DNA of 64,000 nucleotides, taken from NCBI GenBank assembly GCA_910575155.1, contig CAJTDX010000007.1, forward strand, positions 1-64,000, written 5' to 3'. The position numbers and the translations under genes are program-made. The notes under the pieces are model-generated. The model worked only from the letters and a program-made list of their open reading frames with translations, was not told where the DNA came from and searched no databases. Positions 15,949 to 25,440 of this stretch are shown in pieces; within the stretch, counting starts at the first letter, position 1, and each line of letters begins with the position of its first letter. This DNA comes from Lachnospiraceae bacterium (lineage in GTDB: Bacteria > Bacillota > Clostridia > Lachnospirales > Lachnospiraceae).

Positions 15949-17981
15949 GAAAGACTCACCATCCCAACTGATTGTAATTCGATATTGGATTCTACTTCAT
16001 TATATGATACTACAATCAAATCCCTGAAGTAATCCTCTGTCAATTTCTTAAAATACATCCGCACAATAGGGGATGTTATAATAATGGGGTTCTTCCCCAG
16101 CTCTTCCAATTTCTTAATTTCAGCTTCCAGAGCAGACATAATTCCCTTGGTTTTTTCAGGATCAAGCGTCAGATATGCTCCCTGCTCGGTCTGTTTCACC
16201 GCTCCCATAATTTCCTGTTCTACTTTGGGATCCAGCGTAATCACACTGGTTACTTCATTCGCAGGGAAATATTTGCTGGAAATTGCTCTTTTCAGACTCT
16301 GTCTTGCATATTCTGTCAGCACATCTGTATCTCGCGTTGTTGCCGCATGGTCTGCAAGAGTCTCAAATATTGTTAACAAATCCCGGATAGAAATTCCTTC
16401 CTTCAGCAAATTCTGAAGTACTTTCTGAATTTCACCCACACCTAAAAGCTTAGGCATAAGTTCGTCCACAAGTGTGGGATGATTTTCCTTAATATTATCA
16501 ACAAGACTCTGGACATCCTGTCTGGACAGCAATTCATCAATATGAGTCCGAATTACTTCTGTCAAATGAGTTGCGATAATAGAAGGCGGATCTACCACCG
16601 TATAACCCAGACTTTCTGCACGCTCGCGCTGATTTTCTGTAATCCAGAGCGCCGGCAGATGGAACGATGGCTCAAAGGTCGGAATACCGGAAATTTCCTC
16701 TTCCACAAAGCCCGGATTCATCGCCATATAATGGTCAAATAAAATCTCTCCCTCTGTAATCTGAATTCCTTTTATCTTAATAATATATTGATTGGGATTC
16801 AACTGAATATTATCCCTCAAACGGATAATCGGCACAACTGTACCAAGCTCCAGAGCAATCTGTCTTCGTATCATAACCACACGGTCCAAAAGATCGCCGC
16901 CCTGGTTAACATCTGCAAGTGGGATAATACCATATCCAAATTCCAATTCGATGGGATCTACCTGCAAAAGTGATACCACATTTTCTGGCCGGCGTATCTC
17001 TTCCGCCTGTTCTTCCGCCGCGTCCACTTCCTCTTCAATTGCTTCCACGCCAAGACTATTCTCAACGCTTCTCCCGGCAACAATGAAACTGACCCCCAGA
17101 GGAATAAACAGTTTCCATTCCAAAGGCGTCATAATACCTAAAAATACCATTACTGCGCCTACAATATATAAAACCTTGGGAATGCCAAATAACTGCTGAA
17201 TCAGGGTTTCCCCAAAATCCGCCTCCTTTGACGCTTTCGTCACAAGAATACCAGTTGCCAGAGAAATTAAGAGAGAAGGAATCTGGCTGACCAGTCCGTC
17301 GCCGATCGTAAGCACCCCATATTGATTCAGAGCATCTACAATCTCCATTTCCTGCCGGAGCATTCCCATAACAATACCGCCAACCATATTAATCAGGCTG
17401 ATCACGATACCTACCGTTGCATCTCCCTTTACATACTTGGTAGCACCATCCATTGCTCCAAAAAAGCTGGATTCCTGCTGAATTTTATCACGACGCTCCC
17501 TTGCCTGTTTTTCATCAATAACACCTGTATTCAAATCTGCGTCAATAGCCATCTGTTTACCTGGCATAGCATCCAGTGTAAATCTTGCCGTTACTTCTGA
17601 TACACGCTCAGAACCTTTATTAATTACAATAAGCTGGATCAGGATCATAACAATGAAAATGATCGCCCCGATAATCAGGTCATTTCCACCCACAAACTGT
17701 CCAAAAGTACGTACTACATTACCCGGATCTCCACTATTTAAAATCAAACGCGTAGAAGAAACGTTCAAAGATATACGGAAAATTGTGGTAAACAAAAGCA
17801 ATGTCGGAAAAAATGACATATCCAGCACTTCTTTTACAAATAACGCATTCATCAATACCATCAAGGCTATAGACATATTGATGGCAAGCATAATATCCAG
17901 TAAAAAAGAAGGAATGGGAATAATAAAGAATATTATCGCCGCCAACAAATATAACGCTATGCCTAAATCTGCTTTCTTCAT
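15945..17981 (-). CDS. flhA: Flagellar export gate protein FlhA
   Basis: A 678-residue core of the type III export gate. About eight membrane segments lie in the first 310 residues. The conserved cytoplasmic FHIPEP loop includes the MPGKQMAIDADLNTG and ARERRDKIQQESSFFG motifs (about 145-180). The soluble C-terminal half (about 330-678) forms the nonameric ring that binds substrates and chaperones. AAGGAGA lies seven bases upstream of the ATG. It follows flhB by about 40 bases and overlaps flhF. Confidence 0.97.
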   Translation of the reverse strand: MKKADLGIALYLLAAIIFFIIPIPSFLLDIMLAINMSIALMVLMNALFVKEVLDMSFFPTLLLFTTIFRISLNVSSTRLILNSGDPGNVVRTFGQFVGGNDLIIGAIIFIVMILIQLIVINKGSERVSEVTARFTLDAMPGKQMAIDADLNTGVIDEKQARERRDKIQQESSFFGAMDGATKYVKGDATVGIVISLINMVGGIVMGMLRQEMEIVDALNQYGVLTIGDGLVSQIPSLLISLATGILVTKASKEADFGETLIQQLFGIPKVLYIVGAVMVFLGIMTPLEWKLFIPLGVSFIVAGRSVENSLGVEAIEEEVDAAEEQAEEIRRPENVVSLLQVDPIELEFGYGIIPLADVNQGGDLLDRVVMIRRQIALELGTVVPIIRLRDNIQLNPNQYIIKIKGIQITEGEILFDHYMAMNPGFVEEEISGIPTFEPSFHLPALWITENQRERAESLGYTVVDPPSIIATHLTEVIRTHIDELLSRQDVQSLVDNIKENHPTLVDELMPKLLGVGEIQKVLQNLLKEGISIRDLLTIFETLADHAATTRDTDVLTEYARQSLKRAISSKYFPANEVTSVITLDPKVEQEIMGAVKQTEQGAYLTLDPEKTKGIMSALEAEIKKLEELGKNPIIITSPIVRMYFKKLTEDYFRDLIVVSYNEVESNIELQSVGMVSLS

Positions 17982-18020
17982 GCCGGATTCTCCTTTCCTT
18001 TCTTTTTCATCTAACTTAAT

Positions 18021-19127
18021 TTATCTATTATCTCTCAGACTGTATACAAAAGCAAGTACTTCCGCCACTGCCTGATACAACTCCGGCGGGACCTCCTGCC
18101 CAACATCTACATTGGCATACAGCATCCGCGCCAACGGCTTATTTTCTACAATTTCAATATGATGCTCTTTTGCCGCCTCTCTGATTTTCTGCGCCAGAAA
18201 ATCTTCTCCCTTTGCCACCACTACAGGCGCTGCATTCTGTTGGGCATCATATTTGATTGCTACAGCATAGTGCGTAGGGTTGGTAATGACTACATCTGCG
18301 CTGGGCAGACTCTGCATCATACGGCGTTGGGAAGCCTCCCTCATCCTGGAACGCTGCCGTCCTTTAATTTCAGGATTTCCCTCTGTGTTCTTAAACTCAT
18401 CCTTGACCTCTTGCTTGGTCATTTTCATATCTTCTTTAAATTTATGTTTCTGATAAAAAAAATCTGCAATCCCTATGATAAAGTAAACTAAACTGATTTT
18501 CAGACCAGTATCTATCACAATACTTCCCACCAGCAGTATCACCTGTAAAAGAGGGATATCATAGAGCAAAAATAACTCATTCTGATGATCCTTAATGGAA
18601 GCATAGGCCACATAAGTGATCACTGCAATCTTAATAATTGACTTAAGCAATTCAAACAGAGAATCTTTGGAAAAAATTCTCTTGAAACCGCTTAAAGGGT
18701 TAAGTCTGTTTAGCTGAGGCATCATGGACTTAGTCGTTACTTGCCATTTCACCTGCCATACATTAATTGCCACTGATAAAGAAAAACCTATGGCAAAAAA
18801 CGGCGCTAAAATCAACAAGATGCTTTTCATCGCATTCTGAATTACGTTATGTACCATCGGCACAGACAAACCGCCGATACTCTCATTGATAATATCCGGT
18901 ATTTTATTATACATTGAAAAACCGCTCAAAAGATGGTCCGACACGAAAGAAATAAATATTTTCAACATAAGAAATAATGAAATCAGGCTGACTGCATGAT
19001 TCAATTCCTGGCTCTTGGCCACCTTCCCTTCATTTCTGGCATCTTTAAGTTTTTTGGCTGTGGCAGGCTCTGTCTTTTCTCCGCCTTCGCCATCTTTTGC
19101 AAACCACTGCAATTCATATTCAAGCAA
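18021..19127 (-). CDS. flhB: Flagellar export switch protein FlhB
   Basis: A gate component of about 368 residues that switches export from rod/hook to filament substrates. Four membrane segments precede the linker KMTKQEVKDEFKNTEG, and the self-cleavage site NPTH lies in ITNPTHYAVAI. The cytoplasmic tail is complete (PELYQAVAEVLAFVYSL). The start is uncertain. I prefer TTG at 19127, with AGAAGGA nine bases upstream, giving MLEYELQWFAKDG as in relatives. GTG at 19148 and TTG at 19166 would add 7 or 13 residues and overlap fliR. Confidence 0.93.
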   Translation of the reverse strand: MLEYELQWFAKDGEGGEKTEPATAKKLKDARNEGKVAKSQELNHAVSLISLFLMLKIFISFVSDHLLSGFSMYNKIPDIINESIGGLSVPMVHNVIQNAMKSILLILAPFFAIGFSLSVAINVWQVKWQVTTKSMMPQLNRLNPLSGFKRIFSKDSLFELLKSIIKIAVITYVAYASIKDHQNELFLLYDIPLLQVILLVGSIVIDTGLKISLVYFIIGIADFFYQKHKFKEDMKMTKQEVKDEFKNTEGNPEIKGRQRSRMREASQRRMMQSLPSADVVITNPTHYAVAIKYDAQQNAAPVVVAKGEDFLAQKIREAAKEHHIEIVENKPLARMLYANVDVGQEVPPELYQAVAEVLAFVYSLRDNR

Positions 19128-19149
19128 AAAATAGGGTCCTTCTCTCACG

Positions 19150-19932
19150 TCAATACATTCCTTCAATCATAGAAACGATCATTCGCTTCATTTCATCAAA
19201 TATAAAACCGGCAATATCGGGAAGCAATACTATTGTAAGGAACATAATCCCCAGCCCCATCAATATTTTTATCTGCATTCCCACAGCAAACATATTCATC
19301 TGCGGCGCCACTTTTGCCATAATTCCCAAAATGCAGCTCAAAATCATATTACAGGCAAAAACAGGCAGCACAATCCGAAAGCCTATTACCATTATATCTG
19401 TCATAAACATCGTCATCGTACCCATAAGATGCGTCCAGTCAAACACTGTGTCATTAATCGGAATAACCTGATAGGTATCCGCCAGAGCACGCAGTATATA
19501 ATGATGCATATTTGTTACAATCAGAAGCATCATTATAAAGTAATTATACATGGTACCTGTAAGACCTGACTGAGTCTTTGTGGTAGGATCAAACATATTT
19601 GCCATAGCAAGACCAATCTCCATATCAATTACCTTTCCTGAAAACACAACAATGGAATTACAAATATTTGCCGCAAAACCAATGAGCAACCCTGTAATTC
19701 CTTCTTTCAGGACGATGATGGCAAATTCAATCACTCCAGAATATACCAGGGTCTCTTTTGGGTCTACCACCTGATATAAAATAATAGCCAAACACGCCGA
19801 AAACCCTACTTTAACTCGATTCGGAGTATTATTCATTCCAAAAAAAGGAGCAATATATACAAACGATGCAACCCTTACCAATATCATCAAAAAATATTCA
19901 AATGTGTATAATGAAAACTCATAGTTTATCAT
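19150..19932 (-). CDS. fliR: Flagellar export gate protein FliR
   Basis: A 260-residue integral membrane protein with about six hydrophobic segments and the family features YEFFLMILVRVASF-like N-terminus, RVKVGFSACLAI and a C-terminal stretch ending in DEMKRMI. With FliP and FliQ it forms the helical core of the export gate. It lies 11 bases after fliQ. Confidence 0.95.
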   Translation of the reverse strand: MINYEFSLYTFEYFLMILVRVASFVYIAPFFGMNNTPNRVKVGFSACLAIILYQVVDPKETLVYSGVIEFAIIVLKEGITGLLIGFAANICNSIVVFSGKVIDMEIGLAMANMFDPTTKTQSGLTGTMYNYFIMMLLIVTNMHHYILRALADTYQVIPINDTVFDWTHLMGTMTMFMTDIMVIGFRIVLPVFACNMILSCILGIMAKVAPQMNMFAVGMQIKILMGLGIMFLTIVLLPDIAGFIFDEMKRMIVSMIEGMY

Positions 19933-19943
19933 ACTGTCTCAAC

Positions 19944-20216
19944 CTAACGCAGATACAGACCAAAATTACTCCAGAGTTCTGTCATAAAATTGGACAATTC
20001 ATCCAGCATCCAGCCGCCTATCAGCATCATTCCCAAAAACACAGCAACAATCTTTGGTACAAAAGTCAATGTCTGTTCCTGAATGGAGGTAACCGTTTGA
20101 AAAATACTGACAACAAGACCTATTATCAATGAAATTAATAATAAAGGCGCCGCTACTTTGATAATCAGAAACAACGCTTCTCTTGCAATATCCATTACCT
20201 GACCTTCTGTTATCAT
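19944..20216 (-). CDS. fliQ: Flagellar export gate protein FliQ
   Basis: A 90-residue protein with two membrane segments (about 16-36 and 50-70) around the conserved SIFQTVTSIQEQTLTFVPK loop. This is the normal FliQ length. GAGGTG lies five bases before the ATG. It is part of the FliPQR gate. Confidence 0.96.
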   Translation of the reverse strand: MITEGQVMDIAREALFLIIKVAAPLLLISLIIGLVVSIFQTVTSIQEQTLTFVPKIVAVFLGMMLIGGWMLDELSNFMTELWSNFGLYLR

Positions 20217-20236
20217 ATGTTCACCTCATTCTGCCC

Positions 20237-21100
20237 TCAATAAAATGTCTTTACAAGATTTCCAATTATAAGATCCCAGCCATCTGCAAGCACAAACAGC
20301 AAAACCTTAAACGGCATGGAAATTGTTGTCGGCGGCAGCATCATCATACCCATAGACATAAGCACCGACGCAACGACCATATCAATTACAATAAAGGGAA
20401 TATAAATTAAAAACCCAATAATAAATGCTGTTCTGAGTTCACTGATAATAAAACTTGGAATCACTACATTCATAGGAATGGCATCCAACGTCTCCGGTAC
20501 CTGCAAATCCATTCCCGCCATATCAATCCCTGCAATATCACAAAATAACTGCAGATCTTTACGCTGCATCTCTTTAAACATAAATCTGCGGAGGGGCTGT
20601 TCCGCAATTTTCAAAGCCTCTTCCTGATTAATTTCCCCTGCATCCAAAGGCTGCAGTACTGTCTCATTCAATTCAGAAAAAACAGGGTTCATGATAAACA
20701 ATGTCAAAAACAATGCCAGTCCTATCAATACCTGATTAGGCGGAGCCGTCTGTGTTCCCACTGCAGTCCTCACAAAGTGAAGTACCACAATAATTCTGGT
20801 AAAGGATGTCAGCATAATCAGGATAGAAGGTGCCAGAGCAATAACTGTCAATACCAGCAACATTCTGATATTTGCAGACAGACTTCCATCTTCATTATTC
20901 CACATCACAGAAAGACCTGTGTTATCTGAACGGTCTATTCCAGTGGACCTCCTGTTACTCTGCGTTCTGTTGGCTGCCGCCTGATTATTGGCACCGGTAG
21001 CATAAGCACTCTGCCCAAATATCAAAAACAATGCCAGTAACAGTGTGAGCGTACCGAAAGCAAAGGAAGTTCCGCAATATATTTTCTTCAGTTTCTTCAT
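20237..21100 (-). CDS. fliP: Flagellar export gate protein FliP
   Basis: A 287-residue protein. The first 35 residues look like a cleavable signal sequence (KKLKK, hydrophobic core, YATGA), followed by a variable region. The conserved body has LTSFTRIIVVLHFVR, TQTAPPNQVLIGLALFLT and the C-terminal IPFIVIDMVVASVLMSMGM block. It forms the FliP5 core of the gate. It is preceded by fliO with a ten-base gap. Confidence 0.96.
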   Translation of the reverse strand: MKKLKKIYCGTSFAFGTLTLLLALFLIFGQSAYATGANNQAAANRTQSNRRSTGIDRSDNTGLSVMWNNEDGSLSANIRMLLVLTVIALAPSILIMLTSFTRIIVVLHFVRTAVGTQTAPPNQVLIGLALFLTLFIMNPVFSELNETVLQPLDAGEINQEEALKIAEQPLRRFMFKEMQRKDLQLFCDIAGIDMAGMDLQVPETLDAIPMNVVIPSFIISELRTAFIIGFLIYIPFIVIDMVVASVLMSMGMMMLPPTTISMPFKVLLFVLADGWDLIIGNLVKTFY

Positions 21101-21110
21101 AATGTCGTGC

Positions 21111-21491
21111 CTACTTCCTGGGAAATTTGTCTTTCAGCCTGTTTAATATCTCCTGAAAGTTTTCATTCATTTTAATTCCCTGAAACTCTTCTGCTGAAGG
21201 CTTCCAGGTTAAATCTTCCTCGGCCAGTTCCGCCAGAATATTCATCGTATCTTTACAAACAGAAATAAGCAGAATTCTTTTTCCAACTTGTATAATCTGG
21301 ATAAACTTATTATTAGATACCCGAAACGTCTCTATCACCTGAATATTTCTGTTTCTTATTACTCCCTGCTGATATCCGGCAATCCACCTGGTAGTCATAT
21401 AAGTGATAACCAGCACAAAAAGAAAAATCAACAATATTCCTATGAGCTGGAAAAAACTGTTCCATCCCGAGAAAATATCCAATAAAATCAT
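21111..21491 (-). CDS. fliO: Flagellar biosynthetic protein FliO
   Basis: A 126-residue protein with one membrane segment (about 12-33) followed by a basic cytoplasmic part with IQVIETFRVSNNKFIQIIQVGKRILLI, typical of FliO/FliZ. It assists FliP assembly. The ATG at 21491 begins one base after the cheY stop codon. A TTG three codons earlier would overlap cheY. Confidence 0.88.
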   Translation of the reverse strand: MILLDIFSGWNSFFQLIGILLIFLFVLVITYMTTRWIAGYQQGVIRNRNIQVIETFRVSNNKFIQIIQVGKRILLISVCKDTMNILAELAEEDLTWKPSAEEFQGIKMNENFQEILNRLKDKFPRK

Positions 21492-21492
21492 G

Positions 21493-21855
21493 TTATCCAA
21501 CTACTTTTTTCACTGCTTCCAATACTCGTTCTGCCTGAAACGGCTTTACAATAAAGTCTTTTGCACCAGACTGAATAGCTTCAATAACCATGGCCTGCTG
21601 TCCCATTGCAGAACACATAATAATATTAGCAGAAGGATCAGATGCTTTGATCTGCTTCAATGCCTGAATCCCGTCCATCTCCGGCATGGTAATATCCATC
21701 AAAACCAAATCAGGCTTTGTCTCGTTATACTTTTCCACCGCTTTCAAGCCATTCTCAGCTTCACCGGCAACATTATAGCCGTTCTTTGTAAGAATGTCCT
21801 TGATCATCATCCTCATAAATGCTGCGTCATCACAAATTAAAATATTCTTTGCCAT
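21493..21855 (-). CDS. cheY: Chemotaxis response regulator CheY
   Basis: A 120-residue single-domain receiver. The acidic pocket is ICDD, the phospho-acceptor is D54 in LVLMDITMPEM, and the conserved Thr/Ser (MCSAMGQ) and Lys (IVKPFQAERV) are present. Phosphorylated by CheA, it binds FliM/FliY to bias the motor. Its place between fliY and fliO matches Bacillus. I chose the ATG at 21855, with AAGGAG seven bases upstream, giving MAKNILICDDAAF. Confidence 0.95.
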   Translation of the reverse strand: MAKNILICDDAAFMRMMIKDILTKNGYNVAGEAENGLKAVEKYNETKPDLVLMDITMPEMDGIQALKQIKASDPSANIIMCSAMGQQAMVIEAIQSGAKDFIVKPFQAERVLEAVKKVVG

Positions 21856-21883
21856 ATCTTCTCTCCTTGATATCACTTTTATT

Positions 21884-23038
21884 TTAGTTATTTATTATTT
21901 CAGTAATACGTACGCCAAAGCTTTCCTCTAATACGACTACTTCGCCTTTTGCCACGTATTTACCGTTTACTAACACATCAATAGGTTCTCCTGCAATCTT
22001 ATTCAGCTCTATGATAGTACCTGGAGCAAATTCTAAGATATCCTGAATTGATTTACTTGTTCTCCCCAATTCTACGGTAACATCAAGGGGAACATCCATA
22101 ATCAAGCCAATATTTTCCTGCTGTGTAATAGGATTAAAATCTCCGGCAAATGCCTGGAATTGTGCCGGCTGTACATTTACTGGCTGTTGCGCATACATTT
22201 GTGACATATCAGCCATGGGCATTCCCATCATCGGCTGCCCCATCATTGGCTGTGCCTGCGGCATCGGCTGCTGAGGCATTGCCTGCGGCTGCTGAGGCGT
22301 CGGCTGAGGCTGGGGTGCCTGCGGCTCCGGCTGGGAAGAAGACATAGATGAACTGTCTGCCTTCATATTTTCACTAACACCCGTACACATCTCTTTTGCA
22401 AAAGAGATTGGATACAACTGCATAATATTGCTTTTTACCAAATCTCCAATTTCCATAAGGAAAGAAATTTTTACAAACTGTCCACCCAGAAATTCATCGA
22501 TCTCTGTTCCATCAATGGTATCTTTTAAATCAACCAGCTCTGCGGATGGCGGACTGATATCGATCATCTTATTTAACATAGAGGACAGGGAGGTAGCAGC
22601 GCTTCCCATCATCTGGTTCATAGCCTCACAAATCGCACTCAAATGCAATTCACCCAGCTCGCCGTCTGTATTGGTGCCGTCTCCGCCCATCATTAAATCT
22701 GTTATAATCTTTACATCCTGTTCCCGTAATACCAAGAGATTACTTCCATCAAGTCCTACGGTATAGGCAATTCGAATAAATACACATGGTCTTTCATATT
22801 CTTCCACAATATCATCCCATGTGGCAAAAGTTACTACGGGTGTAGATATCTCTACCTTTCTGTTTACCAGTGAGAACAAAGTTGTAGCTGCTGTTCCCAT
22901 ACTGATATTTGAAATTTCTCCTATCGCATCAATCTCATCTGTTGTCAGCTCCACCTCACCGCCTCCACCGACTGTTTCTGCTTCGGTATCGCCGCTCAAC
23001 AGGGCACTAATTTCTTCCTGTGACAGAACTCCATCCAT
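21884..23038 (-). CDS. fliY: Flagellar switch protein FliY (FliN with CheC-like phosphatase domain)
   Basis: A 384-residue protein. The N-terminal LSQEEISALLSG motif resembles the CheY-P binding peptide of FliM. A CheC-type phosphatase domain follows with both ExxN signatures (E41-N44 and E138-N141). A low-complexity linker rich in Pro, Gln and Met (about 235-300) leads to a FliN-type SpoA domain (about 305-384: DVPLDVTVELGRTSKSI, then EVVVLEESFGVRITEI). It is part of the C-ring and dephosphorylates CheY-P at the motor. Confidence 0.95.
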   Translation of the reverse strand: MDGVLSQEEISALLSGDTEAETVGGGGEVELTTDEIDAIGEISNISMGTAATTLFSLVNRKVEISTPVVTFATWDDIVEEYERPCVFIRIAYTVGLDGSNLLVLREQDVKIITDLMMGGDGTNTDGELGELHLSAICEAMNQMMGSAATSLSSMLNKMIDISPPSAELVDLKDTIDGTEIDEFLGGQFVKISFLMEIGDLVKSNIMQLYPISFAKEMCTGVSENMKADSSSMSSSQPEPQAPQPQPTPQQPQAMPQQPMPQAQPMMGQPMMGMPMADMSQMYAQQPVNVQPAQFQAFAGDFNPITQQENIGLIMDVPLDVTVELGRTSKSIQDILEFAPGTIIELNKIAGEPIDVLVNGKYVAKGEVVVLEESFGVRITEIINN

Positions 23039-23042
23039 AACT

Positions 23043-24026
23043 TCACTGCTCCTCTCTGATTACTGATGTAACTCTTACTGCATACCGATCCCCAGATGCC
23101 CCAGGCAAAGCAGTAAACTTTCTGATATTACCAACATATACATTCAACTCCTGATCTACTTTCGTATCCACACGGATAATATCTCCAACCTGCAGATTGA
23201 TAAAGTCACTAACAGAAATGGTACTGTTGCCCAAAACTGCTTTCACGGGCATTGGAGCTTTGGAAAGCAAAGATTCCAAAATCTCTGTATACTCCTGCTC
23301 TCCCCGCGCCTGCATATTCGTAAACCAGTACTTCGTATTCAGTCTGTCCATAACGTCTTCCAATGTCATATACGGCAGACAAACGTTCATACGTCCCTCT
23401 ACATCCCCTACCTTTATATTAATTGTAATAATTGCTATCATCTCACTGGGAGAAATAAACTGTGCAAACTGAGAATTGGTCTCAATTCTCTCCAATCTCG
23501 GATGAATCTCAGCAACATTCTTCCACGGCTCGCTCATCAGATTAATGCACGCATTCATAATTCGTTCGATAATCAGTATCTCTATCTCTGAAAATTCCCG
23601 GCTTTTTTCTATCGGATCTCCCAAACCGCCCAACATACGGTCTACCATGGCATATCCCAGATTGGTCGCCAACTCGATAATAATGCTGCCTGGCATAGGA
23701 TCAAAGTTAACCACACCCAAAAGCACTGGATTTGACAAAGAATTTGAAAACTCTGAATATGTAACCGCCTCTGAATTCTCTACCTCCACCTGAACTGTTT
23801 TTCTCAGATATGCCGGAAGATTCGTTGACAACAATCGGCCATAATGTTCAAATATAAGCTCCATCGTTCTAAGATGCTCTTTGGAAAACTTTGCAGGCCT
23901 CGCAAAGTCATAATTCTTGACTTGTTTTTCTGCAGCATTTTCTTTCATCTCTTCTGCATCAAATTCACCGCTGTTCAGCGCATTCAGCAGACTGTCTATC
24001 TCATTCTGCGATAAGACCTCGCCCAT
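23043..24026 (-). CDS. fliM: Flagellar motor switch protein FliM
   Basis: A 327-residue C-ring protein. The N-terminal LSQNEIDSLLNAL peptide binds CheY-P, the CheC-like middle domain follows (YDFARPAKFSKEHLRTMELI, then GGLGDPIEKSREFSEIE), and a SpoA domain ends the chain. It controls rotation direction. Four bases separate it from fliY. Confidence 0.97.
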   Translation of the reverse strand: MGEVLSQNEIDSLLNALNSGEFDAEEMKENAAEKQVKNYDFARPAKFSKEHLRTMELIFEHYGRLLSTNLPAYLRKTVQVEVENSEAVTYSEFSNSLSNPVLLGVVNFDPMPGSIIIELATNLGYAMVDRMLGGLGDPIEKSREFSEIEILIIERIMNACINLMSEPWKNVAEIHPRLERIETNSQFAQFISPSEMIAIITINIKVGDVEGRMNVCLPYMTLEDVMDRLNTKYWFTNMQARGEQEYTEILESLLSKAPMPVKAVLGNSTISVSDFINLQVGDIIRVDTKVDQELNVYVGNIRKFTALPGASGDRYAVRVTSVIREEQ

Positions 24027-24058
24027 TTTCTCTCACCACCTGACATTTTTGATGCAAA

Positions 24059-24583
24059 TCAATTGCTCTCCTCGTACGTATAAGTCGGGAATGCCACACT
24101 TACAATAAAATCAGAATCAAACAATTTGCGAAGGCGCTTCAAAATCTCGTCCTGTACATCACCCTGCTTATTCCTCATATCTTCTATGGTATGGCTGGAT
24201 ACAATCTTAATAATCTCATCCTTAATAATAGCCTCGTTCTTGGTAATGGCCTCAGAACCTTTTTTATAACCTTTGTTTTTTGTATCAAGCGCCAGAGAAA
24301 CAGAAATCACTGCGTAACTCTTTTTATCTCCATCACTTTTCAAATTGATGGTAAGACTCTCTCCGCTGGAAATCTGTACAGTCTCCACATTTTCCATCGG
24401 AATATCAATCGCAGAATTTTCCTTACCGCCTTCCAGCTCCAGATCAATTGCAGAACAAACCTTATTAATCAGCTCATTTGCCTTTTTGGTCTGCGGAACA
24501 ACGGATATCATCAGGATTGCTGTTAAAATCAGATTTGCAACTACCAGTGCCAGAATCAAGACACTCATTAAATTCTTTTTCAT
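24059..24583 (-). CDS. fliL: Flagellar basal body-associated protein FliL
   Basis: A 174-residue protein with an N-terminal membrane anchor (about 7-27) and a periplasmic-type FliL/stomatin-like domain that contains VISVSLALDT, IIKIVSSHTIEDM and ILKRLRKLF. It stabilises stators around the motor. AAAGGA lies eight bases before the ATG. Confidence 0.92.
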   Translation of the reverse strand: MKKNLMSVLILALVVANLILTAILMISVVPQTKKANELINKVCSAIDLELEGGKENSAIDIPMENVETVQISSGESLTINLKSDGDKKSYAVISVSLALDTKNKGYKKGSEAITKNEAIIKDEIIKIVSSHTIEDMRNKQGDVQDEILKRLRKLFDSDFIVSVAFPTYTYEESN

Positions 24584-24597
24584 GGTGTTTTTCCTTT

Positions 24598-25440
24598 CTA
24601 ATTAGAATTATACGAGTTATATATTTTGATCTCTACTCTTCGGTTTCTTGCTCGTCCCTCCGGCGTAGAGTTATCCGCAATCGGATTATATTCACCACAG
24701 CCCGTTGCCCGGATTCTGCCGGCATCTAACGCTGTAACCTCTATAATATAATCTTTTACCGCAAATGCGCGATAAGCAGACAACAAATCATTATTCTCGT
24801 ATTTGGCATTACTGATTGGAACATTATCTGTATGTCCTTCAATATAGATGAGATTATCACTGTACTGTTCCAAAATCATGGACAGCTTGTCAACTAACGG
24901 AAGTGCATCCTCGCGAATCTGTGACTGCGCTGAATCAAACAGCAGCGCACCATTCAACGTAAGCTTTACAAACTGCGCATCCACATCAATTTCCACCTGC
25001 TCAGTAATCTGCTGCTTTGTCAGCTCCTGCTCGATCTGCTGCGCCATTTCTTCCGATTCTTTTAAACCTGCCTCCTCCAGTTCTTCTTTCAGATCTTCTA
25101 CAGGCTCTGATTCCGGCTGAGTGGATTCCATCTCATCCATAGGCTCCTGTTCCTCAGCCTCAGAAGAATTTGTATTTTCCTTAAAATACTCATCCAGCAG
25201 TTCCAGCTGACTAATTCCGGAAGCAATCAGCATTCCCTCTCCCACTGTACTGCCGCCTGAAGATAAAATACTGAAACTGTTCTGCATGGAATTGATAAGC
25301 TGATCCCACTTATCCGCATCCACCGTAGACATGGCAAACAACAACACGAAAAAGCACAACAGAAGATTCATCAGATCCGCAAAGGTATTCAGCCACGACG
25401 CTTCTCCTCCGCCTGACTCTTCCACTTTTCTTTTTGCCAC
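24598..25440 (-). CDS. motB: Flagellar stator protein MotB
   Basis: A 280-residue stator subunit. The single membrane segment (about 18-38) carries the proton- or sodium-binding aspartate D22 in TFADLMNLLLCFFVLL. A long acidic linker (about 75-130) precedes the OmpA-like peptidoglycan-binding domain (IEGHTDNVP, then GCGEYNPIADNSTPEGRARNRRVEI). It starts with GTG sharing one base with the motA stop codon. The ion used cannot be told from the sequence alone. Confidence 0.96.
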   Translation of the reverse strand: MAKRKVEESGGGEASWLNTFADLMNLLLCFFVLLFAMSTVDADKWDQLINSMQNSFSILSSGGSTVGEGMLIASGISQLELLDEYFKENTNSSEAEEQEPMDEMESTQPESEPVEDLKEELEEAGLKESEEMAQQIEQELTKQQITEQVEIDVDAQFVKLTLNGALLFDSAQSQIREDALPLVDKLSMILEQYSDNLIYIEGHTDNVPISNAKYENNDLLSAYRAFAVKDYIIEVTALDAGRIRATGCGEYNPIADNSTPEGRARNRRVEIKIYNSYNSN